Below, in pieces: positions 1 to 8,531 of a stretch of 64,000 bases of DNA (positions are counted from its first letter, which is position 1; every line of letters starts with the position of its first letter). Origin of the DNA: an uncultured Lachnospiraceae bacterium. Its GTDB lineage: Bacteria; Bacillota; Clostridia; Lachnospirales; Lachnospiraceae. A program made the translations under genes and the position numbers. The stretch covers positions 248,001-312,000 of the forward strand of contig CAMWQW010000001.1 of NCBI GenBank assembly GCA_947176505.1. The letters run 5' to 3'. The notes under the pieces were generated by a model, which worked only from the letters and a program-made list of their open reading frames with translations, had not been told where the DNA came from and did not search any database.

Positions 1-877
1 GCTTCTGTGTAATTTCATATCCCGGATGATTTTCCAATCCGATATAAAAGACCTTTCTTACTTTCGGCTGTCCGGCAAGCCATTTAGCAATCGCCAGTGC
101 ATTTTCCTGATGCTTTTCCATCCGCACGGATAATGTCTTAATCCCTCTTAAAATCAACCATGCGTCAAAGGGCGCAAGGCACGCCCCCGTAGTCTTTATC
201 ATTTCTCTTATTTTATCGGCAATTTCCTCACTTCTCGTTACTAGAAAACCACCCAGCGTATCATTGTGTCCTTCCAAATACTTCGTGGCGCTATGTATGA
301 CCACATCCGCTCCCAAATCAAGCGGATTCTGAAAATAAGGCGTGAGAAATGTATTATCCACTGCCAGCAGACAACGATGTCTCTTCGCAATCTCACTGAC
401 CGCCCGAATATCCGTAACTTTCATCATCGGATTGGTGGGACTCTCTATATAAATCAGCTTCGTATTCTCCTCGATTGCATCCTCCACCGCTCGTATATCC
501 GATGTATCGACATAAGTAAACTGCATGCCGTTCTTCTCATTCACTTTCCTGAATTGCCGTATTACTCCGCCGTACAAGTCATCTGTCGCCACCACATGAT
601 CACCCGGTGCGAATAGTTCCATAAATGCACTGACTGCTGCCATACCGGTGGCAAAAGCAACCGTATGAAGCCCGTGCTCCAAATCTGTCATGATTCGCTC
701 CAGTTCCTTTCTTGTGGGATTCTGCACTCTATTGTAGTCATATCCGGTGCTTTGTCCCACTCCGGGATGCGCATACGCCGCCGTCTGATAAATCGGAAAA
801 CTAATGGTTCCCGTATTCTCTATCTCTTCCCTGTTCCCCTGTCCATGAATACACACGGTGTCTGTCTGATAATTCAT
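1..877 (-). CDS. Cystathionine gamma-synthase/lyase-type PLP enzyme (partial, runs off left edge)
   Basis: Translating the minus strand from the ATG at 877 gives about 292 residues with no stop before the window edge, so the C-terminus is missing. It is a Cys/Met-metabolism PLP enzyme of fold type I. The residues TGMAA (cofactor phosphate site), ESPTNP, VDNTF and SATKYLEGH, with the Schiff-base lysine, are all present in the usual order. Family members make or cleave cystathionine, homocysteine or methionine in the cytoplasm; which reaction this one runs cannot be told from sequence alone. A GGGAGG ribosome site lies about 9 bases before the ATG. It is divergent from the Mrp operon. Confidence 0.9.
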   Translation of the reverse strand, partial: MNYQTDTVCIHGQGNREEIENTGTISFPIYQTAAYAHPGVGQSTGYDYNRVQNPTRKELERIMTDLEHGLHTVAFATGMAAVSAFMELFAPGDHVVATDDLYGGVIRQFRKVNEKNGMQFTYVDTSDIRAVEDAIEENTKLIYIESPTNPMMKVTDIRAVSEIAKRHRCLLAVDNTFLTPYFQNPLDLGADVVIHSATKYLEGHNDTLGGFLVTRSEEIADKIREMIKTTGACLAPFDAWLILRGIKTLSVRMEKHQENALAIAKWLAGQPKVRKVFYIGLENHPGYEITQK

Positions 878-970
878 CCGCAACCTCCCTGCCATGACGC
901 CGCCACATCATCTAAATATTTGTCATACCTGCGGCTCATAATCCATACTAATCATATATGAATTATAAAT

Positions 971-998
971 ATCTTATCATTTCCTATCCTTTTGTCAA
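971..998 (-). promoter_or_regulatory. Candidate promoter of the trans-sulfuration enzyme
   Basis: On the minus strand TTGACA (993-998) is followed after 16 bases by TAAGAT (971-976). The gene starts about 95 bases downstream at 877. The -10 is imperfect; an ATTATA-type element at 962-967 is better in sequence but too far from the -35. No obvious methionine-responsive riboswitch fold was noticed in the leader. Confidence 0.45.
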
Positions 999-1052
999 TC
1001 CTTTTTTACAGTGCCGGAAATTCTTCTAACATTTTCTTATCACGCAAAATAC

Positions 1053-1080
1053 TTGACATTTTCTGATGAAGGCATATAAT
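1053..1080 (+). promoter_or_regulatory. Promoter of the Mrp-type antiporter operon
   Basis: A perfect TTGACA (1053-1058) and a perfect TATAAT (1075-1080) are separated by 16 bases, and transcription should start near 1087. The first gene begins at 1140 behind a GGAGGG ribosome site. With genes to 10751 closely spaced or overlapping on the same strand, this is the likely main promoter for all ten antiporter genes. Confidence 0.75.
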
Positions 1081-1139
1081 TGCAATGTTATATGCTTATA
1101 CTTTTTAAATAGGAAGAAACTTCTCGGAGGGTACAGAAC

Positions 1140-1604
1140 ATGTTTGTACTATTTTTTCTGATTTGGATTATTTTTAACGGACAGTTTACTTTGGAGATCG
1201 CGGCGTTCGGAATCATAATTGCCGCCCTGATATACTGGTTTATCTGTAAATTTCTGGACTATAAGCCCCGAAATGATCTCATCTTATGCAAAAGGTTCTT
1301 TCTGCTGCTCCACTATGTGTTCGTACTCGTCGTGGAAATCCTAAAGGCAAACGGAGCTGTTTTCAGGATGATATATTCTGCCAAATACTGCATTGAACCC
1401 GCGGTTGTCCATTTCAACACTACACTGCATTCGACCTTTGCCAGAGTGTTGCTTGCCAATTCCATCACGCTGACTCCCGGCACCATCACAGTCAGCCTCA
1501 AAGACGATGAATACATCGTTCATTGTCTGGATAAAGAATTGGCACAGGGTATTGACTCGTCTATATTTGTGAAACTATTAGAAAGAATTGAAAGTGTCAA
1601 CTAA
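1140..1604 (+). CDS. mrpE: Na+/H+ antiporter subunit E (MrpE/MnhE; MbhA-like)
   Basis: A 154-residue membrane protein of the MrpE family. Two hydrophobic segments lie in the first 35 residues, followed by a conserved cytoplasmic region containing FARVLLANSITLTPGT, the family signature, and a short acidic tail. MrpE is a small structural subunit of the multi-subunit cation/proton antiporter in the cytoplasmic membrane and corresponds to MbhA of membrane-bound hydrogenases. It opens the operon and is followed after about 28 bases by mrpF. The ATG has a GGAGGG ribosome site. Length is normal for the family. Confidence 0.9.
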   Translation: MFVLFFLIWIIFNGQFTLEIAAFGIIIAALIYWFICKFLDYKPRNDLILCKRFFLLLHYVFVLVVEILKANGAVFRMIYSAKYCIEPAVVHFNTTLHSTFARVLLANSITLTPGTITVSLKDDEYIVHCLDKELAQGIDSSIFVKLLERIESVN

Positions 1605-1632
1605 AAATATTTCTTCGGAGAGGAGAATGTTT

Positions 1633-1965
1633 ATGCTATATCATTACATTTACATCACCATACTTCTTATACTGGCGGTCATGCTGTTTGCCTGTCTTGC
1701 CCGCGCAATCAAGGGACCTCGCATTGCAGACCGTCTCGTATCGGTAAATATGATGGGAACAATGGTCATGGTCATGATTGCCGTGCTTGCCTTAATGCTT
1801 GATGAGGGCTATCTGATAGATGTCTGTCTAGTCTACGCCATGATCAGTTTTCTCTCCGTAGTTGTCCTTTCCAAAGTATACATTGGTATCTATGAGGAAA
1901 AACGTTTTAAATCAGAGAATCCGGATGCTGGTGATGAAGGAGGTATGTCTGATGGGAGTATTTGA
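1633..1965 (+). CDS. mrpF: Na+/H+ antiporter subunit F (MrpF; MbhB-like)
   Basis: A small membrane protein of about 110 residues with three predicted transmembrane helices. The pattern RAIKGPRIADRLVSVN after the first helix is the MrpF signature. It is a core small subunit of Mrp antiporters and related to MbhB. I chose the ATG at 1633, which stands 7 bases after a GGAGAGGAG ribosome site; the ATG at 1627 is too close to it. The 3' end overlaps mrpG by 14 bases, so translation is probably coupled. The tail is longer and more acidic than usual. Confidence 0.88.
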   Translation: MLYHYIYITILLILAVMLFACLARAIKGPRIADRLVSVNMMGTMVMVMIAVLALMLDEGYLIDVCLVYAMISFLSVVVLSKVYIGIYEEKRFKSENPDAGDEGGMSDGSI

Positions 1966-2353
1966 TTGGGTTAGATTAATTGCAGGCTGTGCTTTTTTGA
2001 TCTGCGGACTGGTAATCTTTTTTACGGAAATATTCGGTGTATTTCATTTCCGCTATGTGCTGAACAGAATGCATGCGACCGCTATGGGCGATACACTCGG
2101 AATTGCTTCATGTATGATTGGTCTGATTATTTTTTCCGGCTTTAATTTTACCTCTTTAAAGCTGTTACTCATCGTAATTTTCTTATGGTTCGCCTCTCCG
2201 GTTTCCTCTCACGTGCTGGCAAGATTGGAAGTGGCAACAAACGAAAATCTTACGTCCCACTGCAAAGTCTACACAGACCTTGAGACGTTGGAAGCCGAAC
2301 TGGAAGAAGAAAAAAAAGAAGAAGAAAACGAAATGGGAGGCGAAGAATTATGA
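1952..2353 (+). CDS. mrpG: Na+/H+ antiporter subunit G (MrpG; MbhC-like)
   Basis: A 133-residue protein with three hydrophobic segments. The motif RMHATAMGDTLG between the first and second is diagnostic of MrpG, as is SPVSSHVLAR after the third. The start at 1952 follows a GAAGGAGGT ribosome site by 8 bases. An open frame extends upstream inside mrpF but has no ribosome site. The C-terminus carries an unusual, very acidic and lysine-rich tail (EEEKKEEE) of about 30 residues that most MrpG proteins lack. The stop overlaps the next start codon. Confidence 0.9.
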   Translation: MGVFDWVRLIAGCAFLICGLVIFFTEIFGVFHFRYVLNRMHATAMGDTLGIASCMIGLIIFSGFNFTSLKLLLIVIFLWFASPVSSHVLARLEVATNENLTSHCKVYTDLETLEAELEEEKKEEENEMGGEEL

Positions 2354-2628
2354 CCGCATTTCAATGTATTCTGATGGGATTTTTGATTGTATGCGCAGTA
2401 TCCGTCAGTTTTTCCAAAAACTTGTTAAATTCCATCCTGATATATATGTCCTACAGCCTGATTATGTCAATTCTGTGGGTATGTCTGGAATCACCCGATC
2501 TGGCAATCACGGAAGCTGCCGTCGGCGCCGGCGTGACCAGTATCCTGTTCTTCGCCACACTTAAGAAAATCCATGCGATTCGTATTGAAAAAGACAAGCA
2601 GAGCGAGGAGGGCACGCAAAGTGAGTAA
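2350..2628 (+). CDS. DUF4040 antiporter subunit (MrpA C-terminal-like, MbhD)
   Basis: A 92-residue membrane protein with three hydrophobic helices. The segment ESPDLAITEAAVGAG in the third helix is the hallmark of the DUF4040/MbhD domain, which is part of the C-terminal region of large MrpA proteins in Bacillus but a separate subunit in Mbh-type complexes. In those complexes the acidic residues of this helix lie in a cation or proton path. The ATG overlaps the mrpG stop (ATGA) and the 3' end overlaps mrpB, so all three are likely translationally coupled. Confidence 0.85.
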   Translation: MTAFQCILMGFLIVCAVSVSFSKNLLNSILIYMSYSLIMSILWVCLESPDLAITEAAVGAGVTSILFFATLKKIHAIRIEKDKQSEEGTQSE

Positions 2629-3583
2629 ATTAAAACCCCAGAAAGAATATGAAAAAACATCCGCCTTCCGCTTTTTCCGCTGGTTGTCCGGCACTAAAGA
2701 TCCTTATGTAGGCGAAGTGGAAATGCACGCACAGGAAGAGAACCTGCTTCCGGAAGAGACAATTATCGAGCGTATGCGCGAAGCACAGATGCGCCGTGAC
2801 AAAGTCTATGACGATGAGTTAAACAAACCTGCTCATCTGTTTCATAAAGGATATGTGATTATGGCTGTTATATTCTGCATGGCATTGGTTGCCGTGCTGC
2901 TGATTACGGTCTCTTATCTGCCACCCAGCGGTAATGCGGCTAACCCCGTCAACAACGTTGTCTCCAAGCGGTATATCGAAAGTGGTTTACAGGAAACAGG
3001 CGCACTTAACACCGTAGCCGGTATGATTTTGACTTATAGGGCATTTGATACGTTTGGTGAAACTAATGTACTGTTCATTGCTACATGCTGTGTCATGATA
3101 CTGCTGATGGTAGACGATGCGATTCTGAAAAAACAGGTTCTCTTAAATGACCGTCGCTTTGAGCCCAAAAACGATGCCATTCTACAAGGAACCGCTTTTA
3201 TTCTCTGCCCGATTATATTTATCTTTGGCATTTACATTATCTTAAACGGACACTTATCTCCCGGCGGCGGTTTCTCCGGCGGTGCTATTATGGGTTCGGG
3301 TCTGATTCTGTATGTCAGTGCTTTCGGTTTTAAAAAAACACAGCGTTTCTTTGACGAACATATATATAAAATTGCCAAGATTACCGCTTTATGTATGTAT
3401 GGTCTGATTGGCACATACTTCTATATGACCGGAGCAAACGGAATCGAGAATCATATTCCTCTCGGCATTCCGGGACATATACTGAGCGGCGGTATTATTC
3501 TGCCCATCGACATTTGCGTAGGATTGGAAGTTGCCTGCACAATGTACGCTTTCTACGCACTATTCAGAAGAGGAGGCTTGTAA
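2621..3583 (+). CDS. mrpB: MrpB-type subunit with an MbhE-like N-terminal part
   Basis: About 320 residues. Residues 1-75 are cytoplasmic and charged. A helix follows, then an MbhE-like stretch with LNTVAGMILTYRAFDTFGE, and then an MrpB domain with NGHLSPGGGFSGG and several helices. In Mbh-type complexes MbhE and MbhF are separate; here they form one chain. I chose the GTG at 2621, which lies 8 bases after GAGGAGGG; the upstream ATG has no such site and would give a long overlap. The N-terminal charged extension is not a known domain to me. Confidence 0.85.
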   Translation: MSKLKPQKEYEKTSAFRFFRWLSGTKDPYVGEVEMHAQEENLLPEETIIERMREAQMRRDKVYDDELNKPAHLFHKGYVIMAVIFCMALVAVLLITVSYLPPSGNAANPVNNVVSKRYIESGLQETGALNTVAGMILTYRAFDTFGETNVLFIATCCVMILLMVDDAILKKQVLLNDRRFEPKNDAILQGTAFILCPIIFIFGIYIILNGHLSPGGGFSGGAIMGSGLILYVSAFGFKKTQRFFDEHIYKIAKITALCMYGLIGTYFYMTGANGIENHIPLGIPGHILSGGIILPIDICVGLEVACTMYAFYALFRRGGL

Positions 3584-3584
3584 A

Positions 3585-3959
3585 ATGGGTCCAAATTTAC
3601 TCATAAATTACGGTGAATCTGTCGCTATGATCCTCTTCGGAATCGGCTTCGGTAATCTGCTGCTGCAGACGAACCTGATCAAGAAAATTATCGGATTAAA
3701 TATTATGGATACCGCTATCTATCTTTTTCTTGCTGAAAAAGGATATATTGCAGGACGTGTCGCACCTATTGTCACAGACGGCGTGCAGAGTATGGAAGCC
3801 TACATTAATCCGATTCCAAGCGGACTCGTACTGACAGGTATTGTTGTATCCGTATCGGTATCTGCCTTGATGCTGGCGCTTACAATCCGTCTGTACAGAC
3901 GTTATCACACGCTGGACTTGGATGAGATATCCAAACAGCTCAAAAAGGAGGGACTGTAA
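3585..3959 (+). CDS. mrpC: Na+/H+ antiporter subunit C (MrpC; NuoK-like)
   Basis: A 124-residue protein with three transmembrane helices, related to NuoK of complex I and MbhG. It shows the pattern FGIGFGNLLLQTNLIKKIIGLNIM followed by a glutamate-containing loop and the segment DPIP-like NPIPSGLVLTGIVVSVS typical of MrpC. The start at 3585 is two bases after the mrpB stop, behind AGAGGAGG. The last base of its stop codon is the first base of the next ATG. It is a conserved proton-channel-lining subunit of the antiporter. Confidence 0.9.
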   Translation: MGPNLLINYGESVAMILFGIGFGNLLLQTNLIKKIIGLNIMDTAIYLFLAEKGYIAGRVAPIVTDGVQSMEAYINPIPSGLVLTGIVVSVSVSALMLALTIRLYRRYHTLDLDEISKQLKKEGL

Positions 3960-5452
3960 TGGACTTTGTACAGAATTTCCCTTGTATTTCCATTATCTTA
4001 TGCCTGTTTGCAGGCATTATAAGCTCCGGGCTTAAAGATAAGGCGGCTATGTGGCTCAATGCAGCACTTCTTACAGTCAATACTTTATTGAGCGCCTTTA
4101 CCCTGACCTACACGCTCTCTATCGGGCATCCCTTTGTCTATGTGATGGGTAAATTTCCCGCGCCTTGGGGCAATGAAATCCGTGCAGGCGCGCCGGAGGC
4201 ATTGATGGCATTATTTTTCTGTGTAATTATGCTGCTGTCCTTGTTTGGCGGCAGACATAAAATAGTGGAAGAAGTGGAGGAAGACAAGACTTATCTGTAC
4301 TACGTGCTGACCGACTTGCTGCTCAGTTCTCTTCTCGCACTTGTTTACACCAACGATATGTTCACTGCATATGTGTTTGTAGAGATTAACACAATCGCTG
4401 CGTGCGGGTTGATCATGATTCGCCAAAACGGTCGGACCATCGAAGCTGCCGTCAGATATATGATTATGAGTCTGTTAGGCTCCGGTATGCTGCTTCTTGG
4501 TCTGTGTATGCTCTATGATCTGACAGGTCACCTTCTGATGAGCAACATGCAGGAGTCAGTCGCCTTACTTGTGGCAAACGGTGAATATGAGATTCCTCTC
4601 ATTGTTTCTATTGTACTGATATCCGTAGGTCTGTGCATTAAGAGTGCGCTGTTTCCGTTCCATGCATGGCTGCCGGACGCATACGGATATTCCACCGTAT
4701 CCTCCGCCGCCATTCTCTCCAGTCTGGTGTCCAAAGGATATATCTTTTTATTAATTAAGATTATCTACCGTGTAATCGGATTTGACATTTACCGTGATAC
4801 GCGGATTATTGATATCCTGTTTGTCTTCGGTCTGATGGGCATGATTTTCGGTTCTCTAAGCGCCATCAGAGAAAATGATGTACGAAGAATGATTGCATAT
4901 TCATCGGTGGCACAGATAGGTTATATTTATATGGGATTTGGCATGGGTACGCAAGTCGGTATGGTTGCAAGCATCTTCCATATCCTTTCCCATGCGGCAA
5001 CGAAATCATTGTTGTTTATTGCCGCCATCGGTCTGACGGATGTATCCGGCGGAAGCCGCAAATTTATTGAGTTGACCGGTTCCGGCTACCGTAACAAATG
5101 GGCGGGCATTGCTTTCACGGTCGGTTCCCTCTCCATGGTAGGTATTCCGCTCTTTTCCGGATTTATCAGCAAACTTTTGTTCTCGCAGGCTGCCGTCCAG
5201 AATCATTCAAAGATGCTTCCTGCACTGATTGTTCTTGGTATCAGTACAGTTTTAAATGCAATTTATTTTATGAAGACGGTTATCCGTATTTATACTCCTA
5301 TAGGTCAAACCGCCTACCCCAGTGTAACAATTAAGGATATGCAAGTATATGCCGTTGTTTTGGTAGCCTTTATCATACTAAATGTGGTTCTCGGCATCAG
5401 TTCCCAACCGGTCGTAGACATAATCCAGCAGGGATTAGCCACATTTGCATAG
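3959..5452 (+). CDS. mrpD: Antiporter subunit D-like protein 1 (NuoL/M/N family, MbhH-like)
   Basis: A 497-residue polytopic protein of the proton-conducting membrane transporter family, with about 14 helices. The TM5 glutamate (FVEINTIAACG), the TM7 lysine and following motif (IKSALFPFHAWLPDA) and the TM10 segment HAATKSLLF are present, as is the histidine after PF. These charged residues carry ion translocation in NuoL/M/N and MrpD. It is the first of four such proteins in the operon and the closest to the MrpD/MbhH position by gene order. The start codon overlaps the mrpC stop by one base. Confidence 0.88.
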   Translation: MDFVQNFPCISIILCLFAGIISSGLKDKAAMWLNAALLTVNTLLSAFTLTYTLSIGHPFVYVMGKFPAPWGNEIRAGAPEALMALFFCVIMLLSLFGGRHKIVEEVEEDKTYLYYVLTDLLLSSLLALVYTNDMFTAYVFVEINTIAACGLIMIRQNGRTIEAAVRYMIMSLLGSGMLLLGLCMLYDLTGHLLMSNMQESVALLVANGEYEIPLIVSIVLISVGLCIKSALFPFHAWLPDAYGYSTVSSAAILSSLVSKGYIFLLIKIIYRVIGFDIYRDTRIIDILFVFGLMGMIFGSLSAIRENDVRRMIAYSSVAQIGYIYMGFGMGTQVGMVASIFHILSHAATKSLLFIAAIGLTDVSGGSRKFIELTGSGYRNKWAGIAFTVGSLSMVGIPLFSGFISKLLFSQAAVQNHSKMLPALIVLGISTVLNAIYFMKTVIRIYTPIGQTAYPSVTIKDMQVYAVVLVAFIILNVVLGISSQPVVDIIQQGLATFA

Positions 5453-5464
5453 GGAGGAGACAAC

Positions 5465-6934
5465 ATGTTTTATATTCTTTTACCAATACTCTTTCCGATT
5501 CTTACGGGTATTTATCTGCTCGTACGAAAAGAATTTAACGATAGGAAATCTCTGCTGTTTACTTCCGGGACTGGCTTTATCCTGACAGTCGTGTCAGTTC
5601 TTTTGGCTTTATTCCGTGTACGCGGCATGTCATTTACACTGTTTTATTTGACAAAGAATCTGCCGATAGTTTTTGCCGTCGATGGAATAAGTGTTGTCTT
5701 TGCAGCGATGTCTGTAATCATCATGCTCTGTGCCGGCTTCTTTTCCTTCGAGTATATGAAGCATGAGACGAAAGAAAAACGTTATTACGGATTTTACCTG
5801 ATTGTATTCGGCGTACTGAATGCGCTCTGTTTTGCGGGCAGCCTTATTACCTTTTATTTATTCTTTGAGATGCTGACCTTGGCTTCCATGCCGCTTGTGC
5901 TTCATAACGGACGGCATGAGGCAATCATTGCCGGGCTGAAATATTTGCTTTACTCACTGTGTGGTGCATATATGGTATTGTTTGGTATTTATTTTGTCTA
6001 TAAAAACAGTGATACGCTGCGTTTCATTGCCGGCGGCGTCTTAAGTGAGACAGCCGGTGCGCATACGGAACTCCTCCTCATTGCCGCAATGGTCATGATT
6101 ATCGGTTTTGGTGTAAAAGCAGGCATGTTCCCGTTCCATGCATGGCTTCCTGCCGCTCATCCGGTAGCGCCCGCACCTGCTTCTGCCATTCTTTCCGCAG
6201 TAATCGTCAAAGCTGGCGTGCTAGGAATTATTCGTGTCGTCTACTATATTTTCGGCGTTTCTTTCCTGCGGGGAACATGGGTGCAGAACACTTGGCTTAC
6301 GCTCACTCTGATTACGGTGTTTATGGGTTCTATGCTCGCATACAGAGAACCTCTATTAAAGAAAAGATTAGCTTACTCCACCGTGAGTCAGATTTCTTAT
6401 ATATTGTTTGGTCTTGCCTCCATGGGAACCGAAGCCGTAACCGGCTCTCTGCTCCATGTCATTGCACATGGAATGATTAAGGCAGTCTTGTTCCTATGCG
6501 CCGGCGCAATCATCTACACTACCGGCAAGACAAAAGTCAGCGAACTGCGCGGTATCGGTAAACAAATGCCCCTTACCATGTGGTGCTACACAATCGTATC
6601 TTTAGGGCTGATTGGCATTCCGCCCACAGGCGGATTTATCAGCAAATGGTATCTGGCAGTCGGAAGCCTGTCAAGCGCCGTTCCTGTATTCCGTTGGTTA
6701 GGTCCTCTCATTCTGCTAATCAGTGCTCTGCTGACTGCAGGTTATCTGCTGCCGCTCGCAATTCAAGGTTTTCTGCCGGGAGCAGATTATGATTATGCAA
6801 ATTTTAAAAAGCGGGAACCATCCCTTGTTATGACAATGCCGATACTTATTATGACAATATTGTCGGTTTTGGTCGGATTATTTCCGACACTGCTCGTTGA
6901 CTGGCTTATGCAGTTTATTAATCTGATCGTATAG
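5465..6934 (+). CDS. Antiporter subunit D-like protein 2 (NuoL/M/N family)
   Basis: A 489-residue polytopic membrane protein of the same family. It has the TM5 glutamate in FFEMLTLASMPL, the TM7 lysine in VKAGMFPFHAWLPAAHPVAPAP, TM8 IVKAG, and HGMIKAVLF. The ribosome site GGGAGGAG precedes the ATG and the gap from the previous gene is 12 bases. It is more like the next two proteins than the first, which suggests duplication within the operon. It should form a proton or cation channel arm of the complex; whether it moves H+ or Na+ is not visible. Confidence 0.86.
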   Translation: MFYILLPILFPILTGIYLLVRKEFNDRKSLLFTSGTGFILTVVSVLLALFRVRGMSFTLFYLTKNLPIVFAVDGISVVFAAMSVIIMLCAGFFSFEYMKHETKEKRYYGFYLIVFGVLNALCFAGSLITFYLFFEMLTLASMPLVLHNGRHEAIIAGLKYLLYSLCGAYMVLFGIYFVYKNSDTLRFIAGGVLSETAGAHTELLLIAAMVMIIGFGVKAGMFPFHAWLPAAHPVAPAPASAILSAVIVKAGVLGIIRVVYYIFGVSFLRGTWVQNTWLTLTLITVFMGSMLAYREPLLKKRLAYSTVSQISYILFGLASMGTEAVTGSLLHVIAHGMIKAVLFLCAGAIIYTTGKTKVSELRGIGKQMPLTMWCYTIVSLGLIGIPPTGGFISKWYLAVGSLSSAVPVFRWLGPLILLISALLTAGYLLPLAIQGFLPGADYDYANFKKREPSLVMTMPILIMTILSVLVGLFPTLLVDWLMQFINLIV

Positions 6935-6956
6935 GAAAGAAAGGAAGACTTAAGAT

Positions 6957-8429
6957 ATGATTATATTAGTAATTTTAATTCCTTTTATTGCGGGAATCCT
7001 CATTCCTTTACTTCCCTTCAAGAAGCGAAGCCACTGGGAAGTCTTTCTGGAATGCGCCGTTATCTTAAATAGTATTCTGGTATGGTATCTACTGCTTCAT
7101 CACTCGGACAGCACTTTCCTTCTGGCTCACTTTACAGGTAATCTGTCAATCAGTTTTAAGGTAGACGGAATGGGCATGGTTTTTGCCGGGCTGGTGTCCG
7201 CACTGTGGCCCTTCGCGACTCTTTATGCATTTGAGTATATGACTAAAGAAGCTCATGAGAAAATATTTTTCCTGTTCTACACGGTAACTTACGGCGTCAC
7301 TTTGGGCATTGCCCTCTCGGCTAACCTGTTGACCATGTACTTCTTCTATGAATTGTTAACTCTGGTTACCGTACCGCTTGTTATGCATACGCTGACCAGA
7401 GAAGCAATCCTTGCCAGCCGTAAATATTTATACTATTCGCTGGGCGGTGCTGCTTTTGCATTTATCGGTCTGATTATGATTATCGTCTACGGAACCACCA
7501 CGGATTTTGTATTAGGCGGTATCTTATCTCCCGCCAAAATCGGCGACCGGACGAATATTCTCTTGTTCGTCTATGTAATGGCATTTATGGGTTTCGGCGT
7601 CAAAGCTGCCGTCTGCCCTTTTAACTCATGGCTGCCGCAGGCAGGTGTGGCTCCCACCCCGGTCACAGCACTCCTACATGCTGTCGCCGTAGTCAAATCC
7701 GGTGCCTTTGCAATCATACGATTGACCTATTACAGCTTTGGAACTGACTTCCTTAGAGGCACATGGGCACAAAACGTTGTCATGCTTGTCACCATGTTTA
7801 CAATTGTTTACGGCTGTAGTCGTGCTGTCAAGGAAACGCATCTGAAAAGACGACTGGCATACTCAACGATCAGCAATCTTTCCTATATATTGTTTGGTGC
7901 CACCATCATGACGCCTCTAGGCTTGGTAGGGGCGCTATCCCATCTGGTCTTCCATGCGGTGATTAAGATATCCTCCTTCTTCTGTGCCGGAGCGATTATC
8001 CACCAGACAGAGCGAAACTACGTGCACGAACTGAACGGCATGGGATATAAAATGCCTTGTACATTTGGTATTTTTACCGTATCTGCCCTCGCCCTTATGG
8101 GCGTACCCGGACTTGCCGGATTTATCAGCAAGTGGAATTTGGCTTCGGCAGCAGTAGAAAGCGGTAACGTAATCGCCTGCTTCGGTATCGCATGTCTGCT
8201 GATTTCCGCGCTGTTGACAGCCATCTATATGATGAGCATTGTTGTGCGCGCGTTTTTTCCCGGCAGGGATTTCGACTACGGTACGCTTAGAAATGTCAAG
8301 GATCCTGACTGGAAAATGCTCATGCCGTTGTTTGTATTTACTTTCTTTATAGTATTGTTTGGTATTTATTCCCAGCCCCTTGTGAACTTCTTTGAAGAAG
8401 TAGCTGCCGGGCTGTGGTCATTCCAGTAA
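6957..8429 (+). CDS. Antiporter subunit D-like protein 3 (NuoL/M/N family, variant motif)
   Basis: A 490-residue family member with the TM5 glutamate (FFYELLTLVTVPL), TM7 lysine (GVKAAVCPF) and TM10 HAVIKISSF. The motif that reads PFHAWLPxAHPVAPAP in its neighbours is PFNSWLPQAGVAPTP here, so the histidine is an asparagine and the HP pair is lost. The change lies next to the ion path and may alter ion choice or coupling. Two bracketing genes have the ordinary motif, so the operon carries deliberately different channel subunits or one that is drifting. Ends 102 bases before the next gene. Confidence 0.86.
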   Translation: MIILVILIPFIAGILIPLLPFKKRSHWEVFLECAVILNSILVWYLLLHHSDSTFLLAHFTGNLSISFKVDGMGMVFAGLVSALWPFATLYAFEYMTKEAHEKIFFLFYTVTYGVTLGIALSANLLTMYFFYELLTLVTVPLVMHTLTREAILASRKYLYYSLGGAAFAFIGLIMIIVYGTTTDFVLGGILSPAKIGDRTNILLFVYVMAFMGFGVKAAVCPFNSWLPQAGVAPTPVTALLHAVAVVKSGAFAIIRLTYYSFGTDFLRGTWAQNVVMLVTMFTIVYGCSRAVKETHLKRRLAYSTISNLSYILFGATIMTPLGLVGALSHLVFHAVIKISSFFCAGAIIHQTERNYVHELNGMGYKMPCTFGIFTVSALALMGVPGLAGFISKWNLASAAVESGNVIACFGIACLLISALLTAIYMMSIVVRAFFPGRDFDYGTLRNVKDPDWKMLMPLFVFTFFIVLFGIYSQPLVNFFEEVAAGLWSFQ

Positions 8430-8431
8430 TA

Positions 8432-8480
8432 AAAGTTAATCCCGATGAGATTAACTTTGCGAGTTTCGCTCCGCGAACTC
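8432..8480 (+). repeat. Two stem-loops between antiporter genes 3 and 4
   Basis: The 102-base gap holds a hairpin with a 10-bp perfect stem (AAAGTTAATC, 8432-8441, with its complement at 8449-8458). A second, imperfect GAGTT(T)CGC/GCGAACTC hairpin follows immediately at 8461-8480. No run of T follows, so it is not a classical terminator. It could be an RNA-processing or stability element that sets the level of the fourth subunit, or a small dispersed palindromic repeat. Confidence 0.5.
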
Positions 8481-8531
8481 AGAAAGCATGGTTCAGTTTC
8501 CTATACAAATAAAAATGATGAGGCGTAGATT

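Noticed and set aside
266..961. Two plus-strand open frames
   Set aside because: They lie opposite the trans-sulfuration gene on the minus strand, which has a full set of family motifs; they have no ribosome sites.
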